Source: Armigeres subalbatus
Taxonomy: Eukaryota; Arthropoda; Insecta; Diptera; Culicidae
Direction: 5' to 3'
DNA: 64,000 bases
NCBI RefSeq assembly: GCF_024139115.2
Contig: NC_085139.1
Span: forward strand, 255,350,067 to 255,414,066
Below the pieces are notes generated by a model, which was given only the letters and a program-made list of their open reading frames with translations, had not been told where the DNA came from and ran no database searches. Position numbers and translations under genes: made by a program. Positions 36,061 to 46,956 of this stretch are shown here, in pieces. The stretch's first letter is position 1. Each line of letters opens with the position of its first letter.

Positions 36061-36125
36061 AATGTGACTGACTTGCGATTACTTTTCATCTCAATGAGAA
36101 AAGTAACCGCAAGTCAGTCACATTC
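36061..36125. repeat. Internal hairpin with GACTGACTTGCG arms
   Basis: Arms AATGTGACTGACTTGCGATT and its near-complement, 28 bp each. A half copy (AACTGACTTGCGATTACTTT) is at 37831-37850, so it may be a subterminal repeat of the element. Confidence 0.65.
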
Positions 36126-36857
36126 CGTCGAGAAAAACTCAAATTTCTAAAAAAAATATAATGCGCTAATAACAAACATGGTGAAGAATTCTTTTCCAAA
36201 AAGTCTCCTGACAGGAAGAATTTTTAATCCAAGAAGTTTTCTAAGTATTTTAAATCCAAGAATGTCTAGAGGCTCAGGAATCAAGAATGTTTAGGCTTTC
36301 CAAGAAATTAAATGTTTCGATGGCCTTATGATTTTCTTTGAGGTTATTCAACATTTCCAGGAAATACGCAATGGTTTCTTTTAAAAATATTTCTAGATTC
36401 TCAAAAGAATGTTTGAAATTCTATATGACTTTCTGTAGAAAATAAAAATTGTTGAAATCTGCTAATATGATTAATTACAAGTTTATAAATAGTCTTAGTT
36501 ATAAATTCTACCAAGTTTAGATAAATTGTTAGAAGTCAATTGTAAAACCATAATCATCCCTAATTCCACATATCTGACAATAGCTTGCAGGATGTATCTC
36601 ATCCTTCTTAAGAATCCTGCTACGTCATTTCTGCTGCTTGTCATTTTGTCCCAAGGCCCACCCATTCCTAGTAACATTTTGGTTTTATGCTGGTTTTATA
36701 ACACTGTTGAGAGTAAATTATGTTCTTCAAGAGCGTTATAAAATTTAAAATGTTTCTTGGAATGTTTTGGCACGTGGACGTGTCAGTAAGCACGACTATC
36801 ATTGGTTTTTGCACTGTACATGCTTCGGAGTTTCTTCTTTAATTCAAGACTAATAAA

Positions 36858-36975
36858 GATGCCGGCCACGTCCTCACAGTCAATTAGGATAATGGGAGGA
36901 AAATTAGTTCGACACTCATTGCTACAAGAGACCGAGGAATCCTCTGCATCTCCATGAGTGCACTGGAAAGGAATA
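36858..36975 (-). mobile_element. Fragment of the tRNA-Met-headed SINE
   Basis: GCCGGCCACGTCCT followed by AGAGACCGAGG and CCTCTGCATCTCCA matches 60723-60830 closely. Confidence 0.65.
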
Positions 36976-37126
36976 GTATGTTATTTGGGAAGGAAATATA
37001 TTGGAAATCGCCCTGGTAAGCGACTAATTATCTCATTTGAACGACGCCATATACACGTATTTTCCGAAGACTGATTCGATAATTGAACTACTTCGCGACG
37101 ACTAAAACACGCACTGCACAATGCTT

Positions 37127-37233
37127 CCCAAGCAACACACTTGTCATAAAAATGATTCTTTGACCTATGTACGACCAAATCTAGTCGTATTTGAGTTGCT
37201 GCAACCAAATCTGTCTGAAATGTGTTACTCGGG
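37127..37233. mobile_element. Small MITE of about 107 bp
   Basis: Shares ACGACCAAAT-x-TAGTCGTA-x-TTGAG and CCCAAGCAAC/GTT-x-CTCGGG ends with the insertion at 61635-61743. Confidence 0.55.
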
Positions 37234-38130
37234 TTGCTCAATAGCTACTCTGAAAAAACACACACTGAACTGATTAACTTTATTACCGGCCGCACAATGC
37301 AGAACACAATATTCCGGCAGATCGCACGATCGTTCTGCTGTCCGAAACAAGAGAAAACACACACTCCTTTTAATTTTATTGATTAAATAGTAACAAACAA
37401 CGCATAAATGTATCAAAGCCCGGAAGTAAATCAGTTTAAAATCCAACTCATTATCTGGGTGAGAAGTTAGAATGATTTCACAATAGTAAGTTCGTTGTTC
37501 ATTAAGTAAAATGGAAGGTAAACATCACTTTAAAAAAATCTTTATCATAAACAAAAACATGTTCGAAAGGACTTTTGCTATATATAGCGTGCAAGTTTCA
37601 ACACGTTATATTGGAATTTACTGATGCAACGTATATTCCTCTATGCATCAATCTTCAAATTCAACCTAACTTCCAACCACAACATAAACTAAAATTCCTA
37701 ATGTTTACACAATTTTCTTCCGCAGTTTTCTTTCAAAATGATTTGTTATTGTATTTGAGAGGTGTTCTGAGCACATGGATTGAACAAATATGATCAATTT
37801 GTATGCCATTCTACGAAGTGGCTCGATGTAACTGACTTGCGATTACTTTTCCATATGGGACAATTAACCTTGGTATTTTTTCCACTGTTCTAGACTAAAC
37901 TTCTTGCATAAAATAGCCCAACTCATAGTACATGTGAAAATAAAGTGAAATATGATAATTACTCAAAATTGTCAAAAGTTCAGATGTGCTCGACTTGCGG
38001 TTAGCGGCAGATTGGTACACCCATGTTTTTACAAGGTTTTTTAAGTCGATTAAAATCTTTAGTTTCAATGAAAGAATGAGTTAACCCCATGAAAAAATCA
38101 CATAAAATCAAAGAAAATTCAGGTGGTAGG

Positions 38131-38326
38131 TAGGGGGAATGACGGCTTTGGCAGGTGTTATTCTATTATTGGCAGGGGGGTTTTTTATGACTGACTAGGC
38201 TCAAATTTGGCCTAAACATTCTTTGCATATCAAAGAATATTGTGGCCAAATTTCATAAAATTTTGTCGACAAAAACCCCCCTGCCAATAATAGAACAAAA
38301 CCTGCCAAAGCCGTCTTTCCCCCTTA
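38131..38326. mobile_element. MITE, 196 bp, with 50 bp TIRs
   Basis: Left arm TAGGGGGAATGACGGCTTTG, right arm its reverse complement with a few changes. The arms continue through CTATTATTGGCAGGGGGGTT. Confidence 0.85.
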
Positions 38327-39345
38327 TGTAAAAAGCTGTGAAAGTTTAGATTAACCGAGAAATTAAAGAATTCCAACTTCTAGGCAATAACAAACACACT
38401 AAAACCAAGAAATGACAGTTTGATGTTTTGTTGTCGTTTGTCATAGCAAAGAGCGTTTTACGATCTATTTAGTACCCATAATAATGTTTTTTTTTTCTAT
38501 TTTACGATCTCTCCCTATCTAGAGACCCGTCAATATCAAGATGTGGTCCAGGAGAGGCGCTATACTTTTTTTTATTTTCAAAAGTTCCCAATTGTGTCGA
38601 TTGTATCAAAGCGTGTTAATTTTCTTTGTTTATTGTACAGACTGGTAGACATTTGCTATTCCGTTTGTGATTTTCTTCAAGATGCTTAATTACAATATGA
38701 AACAATGAATTGTTTCTTTAAACTTGAGGACACATCAACCAAACACAATCCGCTTGAAAACCGACTCTATGGAACTTCGGAAAACTCGTACCCAAATTAA
38801 ACCGATTAGATTTTTTGTCTATAACATTATAACATTGAATGCTACGCATTGAAAATTATCTTTATTTATATGAATGTGATTGCCATAATATAACTAGATT
38901 AAGATGGTAGTGCTATGTGCGTATTAGTATTCTAAATTTCTATCAGAGAATATGCTACACATATATTCCCTTTCAGCTAGCTTTCAAGAATTAAATTGTT
39001 AAAAATTGACACTATCTTCTAAATTAGATGACATCTCCTTGTAATGCTATTTGACACAAGTCACAAGTCACAGTAGTAAGGCAAACTGAAATCTTGATGA
39101 TAAGATATGAAAAATATGCTTAGACTGCTTTGAAAGTAGATTTTATACAATCTGTGCAGTTTTGTTACCAGCTAGTAGTGATCGAAGCGGCCACTCTTGT
39201 CAACTTACGGAAGCTTGTATCAATCTCCGACGAGGTGATCTGACGCCAGCTCAAAGCCTTGGATTCAATGTATGGGACCAGAGATCCATGGCTAATTCAT
39301 CTAATAGTCAAGAAACTCTGCTATCATAATAGGTTACACATTTCG
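38327..39345. other. AT-rich intergenic DNA, no gene seen
   Basis: No supported coding. The last seven bases, CATTTCG, are one copy of the duplication flanking the next element. Confidence 0.4.
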
Positions 39346-39487
39346 CAGGCCTGGTAGCGGGTCACTTTTTAGTGACTTGGTCACTTTTTTCGGGCAAGTC
39401 ACTAAAAAGTCTCTTTTTTCGACCTCAAGTCACTAAAGTCACTTTTTCTCGCAAAAAGTCACTATTTTCAACTATTTTGAAGCTATA

Positions 39488-39565
39488 CTGCCGCTAACTG
39501 CAAGTCGAGCACATCTGTATATGGGGCTCCATATACAGATGTGCTCGACTTGCGGTTAGCGGCAG
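39488..39565. mobile_element. 78 bp palindromic mini-element, CTGCCGC family
   Basis: Two 37 bp arms with one mismatch meet with almost no spacer. TATA flanks both sides (39484-39487, 39566-39569). The arms match the TIRs of 35878-38010, so it is in effect two TIRs joined. Confidence 0.88.
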
Positions 39566-40729
39566 TATAGACTATTTTTGAATGAAGCTTTATGTATAAG
39601 TCGGATGATGCTTTGTTCATGGCGGAAATGAAATTACGGATCTTGGGAAAATGATCGCTCTGAAACTTCGTCAGCCATATTACTCGCTGCTCTTATTGGC
39701 ATTTCACCAGTAGCTAATTGACCATTCCCGTCAAAATTTTTAACTTGCTCAATCGATTATTTATTTTATTTAAAGTCAACTTTCCCAAAAAACCCATATT
39801 TTTTGACGCCTCTAAGTATTTTTTAAATTTAAAACAAAATATTTAAAAAGTGTTGTTTTTCAAGATTGGGCTAACATTCGCCCGATTTTGAACGAACAGT
39901 GGGTGAATTTTTCAGACCGATTCACACGTGCAGCATTTTTTCAACTTTTGTTTTGGATTTTTTAAATAGTTCGAGGTTTTAGAGAGAGAGAGAGAGTAGA
40001 TAGAGAGATATTATATAAAGGGGATAAAGTCTCCCCAATTTCAAAGATTGCATGCGCTGAGATACATCGAAATTTAGAAAAGTGAATCAAGTCTGCCCAG
40101 TCTCCCCTCTCAATTGCACTATTGGCGGTTCACATTAATCTTTTGAATTTTAGATATTCTTCCTGGTGCTTCAGGAAACCCAATAGTTGATGAAAGGCTT
40201 GTTATTTAGTGCATACCCAAAACAAACATGCTTATCAGTTTTTTCATAACAGAAAATTGTTTTATCACAAACCTCGTGCTTAGAATCATAGGGGCGTAAC
40301 TGCATTAATCCATTGCTCTTCGTCGATGTTTTCTTTTTATCATTGTAGCGATTTGCGGTAGTTTGCTGAAGATTTAATGTTTTGGTGTGATAAAGGATGA
40401 TTGTATCTTGCACCAGACGCGGTGCAATTACGCAACAATTTAACTGTTGAAGTTATGATTCTCAGCGCGTGATATTTTGGTGAAATGAAAATATTTATTT
40501 TCAAATCGAAATAATGATAGTTGCATCTATGATTGTACTGCATTCGAATTGAAAGGCGATACTTTAAATACGTAAGGGATCCCCAAAATAATTTTGATGT
40601 TCGAACATGAGAAAATAAAAGCCGTTTTTTCTTCCCAACATCCACTTCGATCAATATTGGAATTTTTAAAATATATTGTGATGATATTTTATACATTTGA
40701 AATAGCATAAATGTGAAAGATTCTTCAAT

Positions 40730-40935
40730 TCGTTCAATCCCAGGTTCGTTGTAACTGAATTTTCATAATTTTTGTTTCGTTTTCTACCAAAACGATCCGT
40801 ACTGATGTTCCCTTCGCACTAAAAATTCCAAAAACTTCTTAAACCTATAGCAAATCTGCATCTTTCTTAAGTAGGTGTTCAGCTAATCCAGTGATCGTAA
40901 TTTTCACTCATTCTCACGAGAAGAGAATGTTCATT
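40730..40935 (+). mobile_element. Fragment of the tRNA-Met-headed SINE
   Basis: Matches 53270-53480 from box B (TTCAATCCCAGGTTCG) through TTCTACCAAAACGAT and TGCATCTTTCTTAAGTAGGT. The tRNA 5' half and the tail are missing. Confidence 0.7.
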
Positions 40936-41054
40936 CACGCAATTTTTTGCCTAGAAATCATTTTTCGGGGAAGAAAAACAGGTCTTATAAGTGATAAATA
41001 ACCATGTTTAGCTCACTTCCAGTGGCGCGAACGTTTGATTTGCTCGCAGGACTA

Positions 41055-41343
41055 CCGTGGACCCCCGATAATTTGAACGGTACCTCATTCAAATTAACGG
41101 GGTTCATTTTTAATTTGAACTTCTGGTTACTCTATTTGCATCAGAAAAACTGGTTTCTGGCCGCTCTCTTTGCTGGTTTGTTTTGATTCTGCGTTCCGTT
41201 TCACAATGTTTCATTTATCTTCTCTCGATTCCACGTTCTAAATGACGTTTGAACCATTTTTAATTTGAACGATGTTCAAACCAACGGGGTTCAAATTAAA
41301 AAGTGTTCAGATTAAAAGCAGTCATATTATCGGGGGTCCACGG
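41055..41343. mobile_element. MITE, 289 bp, TA-flanked
   Basis: Perfect 18 bp TIRs CCGTGGACCCCCGATAAT, with TA at 41053-41054 and 41344-41345. Tc1/mariner or pogo-like by its target. Confidence 0.92.
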
Positions 41344-41699
41344 TACTCATAGTTTTTAGTAGTCCTTCTTTTGACTGATATTTAGTAAAATATCCTTGGG
41401 ATAAAAAAAAGGGCAAAAGTTAGCGTGCACGATTTTCGTTTCTTTTCTGAGATCGTTATGAGAGAGTGGTGAGTGAAAGATGGTTTCCACCACAAACGAA
41501 ACAAAATTCTCCCTCGACCCAGAAATGCTTAATTTCGTCTCATCGAAAATGCAACTGAAACTGAAAGTCACTATTTGGTCACTTTTTCCGCAACTGAAAG
41601 TCACTATTTGGTCCCTTTTTTCGTCAGCTTTGGTCACTAAAGTCACTATTTTGAGCGGCATAGGTCGCTACCAGCCCTGCATTTCGTTGATATAGACAA

Positions 41700-42540
41700 C
41701 TGAACCTTTCAGGAACGGCTCAAATTGCTCAAACAAAAATGTGATGCATTAGAAACCTGTGCTGCGTTCGGAGGAAAACAAATGGAACACGTCAAGGCGG
41801 AGATCTACAAGGAAGAACAAGGAAAAGTCCTGCTTTTAAAAAGGAGATAAGGAGTTTTGGTATTGCCCAACAATTGTGTCCTTTGTACTCTTCCGTTGAT
41901 CATACCATTTATCAGTGCGCCACTATCAAAGAACCTTTAGTGAAGGACAGGTGCGAATTGGTACAACGCACAAGGATGTGCTGTAATTGTCTGCGTCCTA
42001 ACCACGGTGTGAAATCATATCCCTCCAAATCTTCATGCGGTACACCAAATTGCCAGCAAAGGCTTCAAACTATGTTATGCCTGATCAGTAATCCAGAGTC
42101 TTCTAGCCACATCTCAATGATGAAAATGATGAAGCTACCAAGCAAGTAGCATCCCATTCAGCAAATGTCAAAACAGATGGCCAGCTTCACGCAGTGAGGG
42201 CCATGATCGACGGTGGATCTCAATCGTCACTGATTTCGGAGCATTGTGTTGAAGTGCTAGGACTGAGAAGGGAGAACGCAACACTTTTCGGAACGGGCTT
42301 TGCTTGTGGGGCATCGGAGGCACCTGTTCTCTCGGTTCAATGACAAACCTATAATATAATTCGAACAAAAGCATATGTGCTGTGCTGAGCAAACTGACAA
42401 ACAACTTACCAAGCCGAGGGATTGATTCAGTCTGCCTGCAGTATCTGGAATCGTTAATGTTGGCTGATCCAGAGTCCAGAAAAGTCATCCAAGATCAATT
42501 GATTTCTTGGTTTGGGTATTTTAGTAGAATGTTTTAGACA
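41700..42540 (+). mobile_element. BEL/Pao LTR retrotransposon remnant (gag-protease)
   Basis: Contains, in shifted frames, KQKCDALETC, two zinc-knuckle-like blocks (CPLYSSVDHTIYQCA and CCNCLRPNHGVKSYPS, the latter with its final Cys replaced by Tyr) and then an aspartic-protease segment RAMIDGGSQSSLISE, where the usual DSG is DGG. The order and spacing are those of BEL/Pao gag-pol. Stops occur before the first knuckle and after the second. LTRs and reverse transcriptase are not seen. Confidence 0.78.
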
Positions 42541-42579
42541 CTAAGTACGAGTAAAGGCTATGTATTCGCTCCAAAACCA

Positions 42580-42720
42580 AAAGTTTAATAGAAGGCCCTG
42601 AGACACATAGTGTAATATACCAATCGACTCAGTTCGACGAATTGAGGTGATGTCTGTGTGTGTCTGTGCGAAAAAAAAGTCTAGCTCATTTTTGGGCACT
42701 TGGTCCCAAATTTTTCTGAG
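42580..42720 (+). repeat. Dispersed repeat, 5' fragment
   Basis: AGAAGGCCCTGAGACACATA and ATACCAATCGACTCAGTTCG with a (TG)n patch match 32020-32127 and 26672-26740. Confidence 0.65.
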
Positions 42721-42819
42721 TTGTATAACTTAGTTAATTTGATAAGTTCCATTTGTTTTTATGATTAATAATGGATAAATAAAAAAAAAAACAAGATGAA
42801 AAATATTTTCTCGGGATGT

Positions 42820-43020
42820 ACTAGATCATCCAAACTGTTCTTGAGTTCAGAACTTGCGATTTACAGCCACGACACTAGCTTGTTTCGCCACTAGAAGCTT
42901 CGATATGTATTCAATCATATACTCCAGAAGTTCAGGAGACATGCTTAAATTCAACCCTTCTTGAATTCAGAACTTGGGATCTACATCCACTACTTTAGCT
43001 TTTTTCATCTCTCCAAGCTT
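42820..43020. repeat. Satellite fragment with shared core motif
   Basis: Two units about 125 bp apart carry TTCTTGAGTTCAGAACTTG or its variant; the first is preceded by GATCATCCAAACTG. The same core recurs at 50980-52750 and 57121-58470. Confidence 0.6.
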
Positions 43021-43025
43021 GGATA

Positions 43026-46000
43026 CCCGGATAAAAAATATCATTAAAATATCATAAATTTTGTTGTTACAACACCATTTAAACCATATTTTTTACCATT
43101 GAATATAATGGAATTTTGACAATAAAATCACATGAGAAATAATGGTTTTCCACGATAAAATGAATGGTAAATGGGACTTTTACAATTAAAAAGGGGGGTT
43201 GTTATGTATCTTTACAATAAAAAAATCGAAAATTTTCCATACAAAATTCGGAGCAAAACAATTGATTTTACGGTTCTTCAATGGGATGATTTCGAGCGAC
43301 AAAACAATAGAAAACATTGTGTTTTAAATGTTTTCAATTACTGTTTCTATTGTTTTACAATAGAAATACAACAGGATTTAGAATACATTCTACTCCAATA
43401 TTACAATAAAAATACAATACAATTAATTGTTTTACAAATCATTTTATTTTCCTTCGGTTGTTTAGCATATCTTTAGACGAATCCAGCGCACTACTTCCAA
43501 AATTAAGTGGGTTGCCTGTATCTGGAGAAAAATCCAACATCGGTTTAAAAAGCGTACTAACTTTGTTCCGAATAGACAATACATACACTGATAAAAAATA
43601 TATAGTAGCAACAAACACACAGTCATGTTGAAGTTTACCATGCACGATAATAGTACGCATAACCTTAATATTTGTATGAGTTACCACATTATTGTCCACG
43701 CTACTATATGCATTGACAATCTTGTACTACTGACTCCCATGGTAAATTCAACCGTAGCCTATCTTCTACCACCGTGGGTGCCGTCGAACGGTGATGAACG
43801 AAAACAACAAGCAGTTTTACGCGATTTTTAATTCGGATCACGCTTTATTAATTTATAAATTATATAAATTAGCGTTTTGGACCAATAACATAGGTAGGTG
43901 TGTATATTGATAAGAACATTTCGCTTTTGAAAGAGGCATACCTAATTGATAAAATTCTTCTCATTTCCAGAAAACAAAACGAAGATGGCTTCTGCTCGGC
44001 ATGCCCTTCCCTCGCCGCTTCCGTGTTACATTTCTAATGGAGAATTGTATCTGCGACAATCGGAATATGAACGGCAGCAGCACTATTAAAACCATTCAAC
44101 TTTTCTGGAGTTAGCTAGCAAAAACTCGCCATGTGCCACCAGTGCCATATTTTGGTAATTATGATGAACATGGATTTAAGCTGACTATTGAATTGACAAT
44201 TCCGGTATTTTCGTCAGTATGGGAGAATCAAATGTTCTTCATTCACACAGCAGAATACTGATGGAAGCGGCAGGGCCCTGTAAAGAATGAACTAACTGGA
44301 AACTCCTGGTGGTACCATGAAGGTTTGATCCGTCTCTACTGCTAGCAAAAACTCGCCAGAATGCTTGGTAATTCATTAAATTCTGATAATGCTGCTGTCG
44401 TTCATATTCGTTCATGTTCAAAAAATTTGAACACCTATTTCGCATTAAATTATGGTAAGCTGCAGAAAATTTGTTGAAAATAAAATGGTTTATTTTAGGT
44501 GAATGCGTATTTATTTAATTTTTTTTTGGCAAAATCACAATAAAAAAATGCTCCAGGCAATGCCATGCTACCATGACAATATAGTGACGGAAACCACGCT
44601 ACGTAGTAAAATTTACTATATTTCAAGTTCATCCATGCATAGTAGCAACGGCAAGAACATGGTTAAATCTGTCACATTTCTATGCTCAATGAGGCATAGT
44701 AAAATTTACCGCACTTTGCAGTAGATTCAAATACCTTCTGCGTTCTACCAAAATTAAGTGGTAAAATGTTTTTATTTTCACCTTTGATATTGTTGGCATT
44801 ACCATGCCGCTTCTTTCAGTGTATAGATATAAACCTGTGAAAAATGTAAATTATAAAAGAATGTCAGTTTTATTAGAAAAAATACGTCGAGAAGAAAAGA
44901 AAAAAAATACCTGCGTTAGTTCTTATTATATTCCGTTGGTGAGATTGGCCAATGATAGCCACTGAACGATCTTGAATCAGTGACCAGCAAGCAGCAGTAT
45001 TTTATTTATCATAAGCTTCATTTCTGTAAAGGAACAAGGATACATGTTACCAGGCATGTCATCAGGTATTATGATGATAAAATTTTCATTTATTTTTTGT
45101 TCGGTATGAACCACTGCGTTCATTATGTACATTGAACTTTTGTAGAACAATAAGATTACGATTACCGGTGGTGAGTATAAACCGTTTGTCAGCGCAGTAT
45201 CATTACTTGGCACTTTATCGGTCGCTACTAAACGCGCTGCTAAAACAGTAGCGCAGCTGACAGGTGACCAAATTGACCAAATAACAGTGCTACTATTTGA
45301 TGAACTATCAAACGTCGAACGTCGATACGGAATGCAGCCACCAAAATGATAACCGAAAATGGGTGAGTGAGGGTGATCAAAATACTCGCGCCCAGTAATA
45401 ATGCTCTAACGCGCTTCAACACTTCAGATACTTACCACGGTACAGAAGCCATAGTGATCTACCGCTTGCCCAGCAGCAGAAACTGTAATGAAAAATACAA
45501 TATCTGCACCATACAGTTTCATTATTTTCATCTCTTCACTAATTATGAACAAAACTGTACACGCTCAAATGAATCCAGCCATTCTCCGAGTAAAATGATA
45601 GGCAAAAGTTTTTGTTCCCTTTCATTTTTTTGAAATCAAATTTGTATTGCATAACATTTTTAGACCTGCAACAAGACCTTCAATATGGAAATATATACTT
45701 GAGAATCGATATAACATTTTTATTTATTTAACAAACAAAGCTATTGTAATTTTATTGTTTTCAATTGTTATTTCATCAATATAATAAATCCATGAAATAT
45801 TCCAAAATTATATTAATTCAATAACATTAGACGAATTTCCAGATCATCCAAACCGAATACTTTTAAAATTTGTGTAGTTTTTGGATGAGAAATACTAAAC
45901 ATAAGCGAACAATAAAAATATAATAGAATATATCGGAAACATTTAAATATATTGTTATTTTAATGTACGTACAATAAAGATCTTTTACAACCGTGAACAT

Positions 46001-46097
46001 TTTACAATAAGCATACAATAGTTTGTATTGTTTGCCACACAATCTATTGTATTTCAATGGGTTATGTCATACAAGTTACTGTAAATTTTTATCCGGG
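43026..46097. mobile_element. 3.1 kb TIR element, TA-flanked
   Basis: Ends CCCGGATAAAAA and its exact reverse complement, with TA at 43024-43025 and 46098-46099. Both subterminal zones are rich in ACAATA/TATTGT. The interior has no intact transposase; 43600-45630 has patches of higher GC that may be nested repeats. Tc1/mariner-like by target site only. Confidence 0.68.
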
Positions 46098-46110
46098 TAT
46101 GTATTGTAAA

Positions 46111-46916
46111 GAAACTGGCTGCACTGATCAGTAATGTATGTATGTAGCTAATGCGGATCAATCAGTATGAGTTACGAGTTGAATTGAAACGAATTTGCCC
46201 TTTGGTAATCCGTGATTCGTGCACTTAAATGTAAGTAGTTTTAAGTAAATATTGTAAAGAATTATGTTAATAAATTGATCAATATACAGCATTGAAGCTG
46301 CTCAACAGAAGCTGCTGTTTGACTATTGTTTGCAGTTCTCGTGAAGCCAGGATTGTTCGAGACAAAATAGTGGAGAATGCCGTCGAAGACTGCAGCAGAC
46401 TGTGGAACTATTCTTACGTACGAATGGGAGAGAAAAACACCAACACACGACAAAACGGCAGTTCGAATAAAAACAAATATGATGCAGACAACGAATTTGC
46501 AAGTGAAAAGTGCAACGTGTAAGTGTGGATAGTGGACACAGGGTTCATTATTTACGATCCTGGAGGATGCTTGTAAGCTGATATTTGGTTTGTATTGATA
46601 TTGGAAATATACCATGATTACTGCATGTATAATTGTAAATTGGACAGGTTGTCTACCAGTTGATTGCCAGTTTCACGGGCGGGAGATTGTTGGGGAAGGT
46701 TAATAGGTCTGTGAAACTGGCTGCACTGATCAGTAATGTATGTAGCTAATGCGGATCAATCAGTATGAGTTACGATTTGAATTGAAACGAATTTGCCCTT
46801 TGGTAATCCGCGATTCGTGCACTTAAATGTAAGTAGTTTTAAGTAAATATTGTAAAGAATTATGTTAATAAATTTATCAATATACAGCATTGAAGCTAAT
46901 CAACAGAAGCTGCTGT
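46111..46916. repeat. LTR-like direct repeats of about 205 bp
   Basis: 46111-46318 and 46713-46916 are direct repeats, about 96% identical with a 4 bp indel, separated by 394 bp. The purine-rich GGGCGGGAGA and TTGGGGAAGG lie just before the second repeat, as a polypurine tract would, but TG/CA ends and a primer-binding site are not clear. This could be a miniature LTR (TRIM-like) element or a duplicated segment. A 76-codon frame at 46292-46522 is unrecognised. Confidence 0.55.
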
Positions 46917-46956
46917 CAATAGGTGTTTCGATCGCGCCAAAGGTGACATAATCAAC

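Larger units (their letters stand above)
35878..38010. mobile_element. 2.1 kb non-autonomous TIR element, CTGCCGC family
   Basis: The left end CTGCCGCTAACCGCAAGTCG and the right end are 30 bp inverted repeats with one mismatch. A 4 bp ATTG duplication flanks it (35874-35877 and 38011-38014). There is no transposase frame. A 78 bp member of the family is at 39488-39565. Nested or internal parts are a hairpin at 36061-36125, a SINE piece at 36858-36975 and a MITE at 37127-37233. Confidence 0.75.
39346..41679. mobile_element. 2.3 kb TIR element, possibly hAT-like, with nested insertions
   Basis: Starts CAGGCCTGGTAGCG and ends with the reverse complement of CAGGGCTGGTAGCG. A 7 bp CATTTCG duplication flanks it (39339-39345, 41680-41686). 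Both subterminal regions are dense in AGTCACT/AGTGACT. TIRs beginning CAGGG and a duplication near 8 bp suggest hAT, but no transposase remains. It contains the palindrome at 39488-39565, a SINE fragment at 40730-40935 and a MITE at 41055-41343. Confidence 0.7.

Noticed and set aside
39979..40010. GAGA-factor type regulatory site
   Set aside because: A plain (GA)n run inside a TIR element, with no gene nearby.
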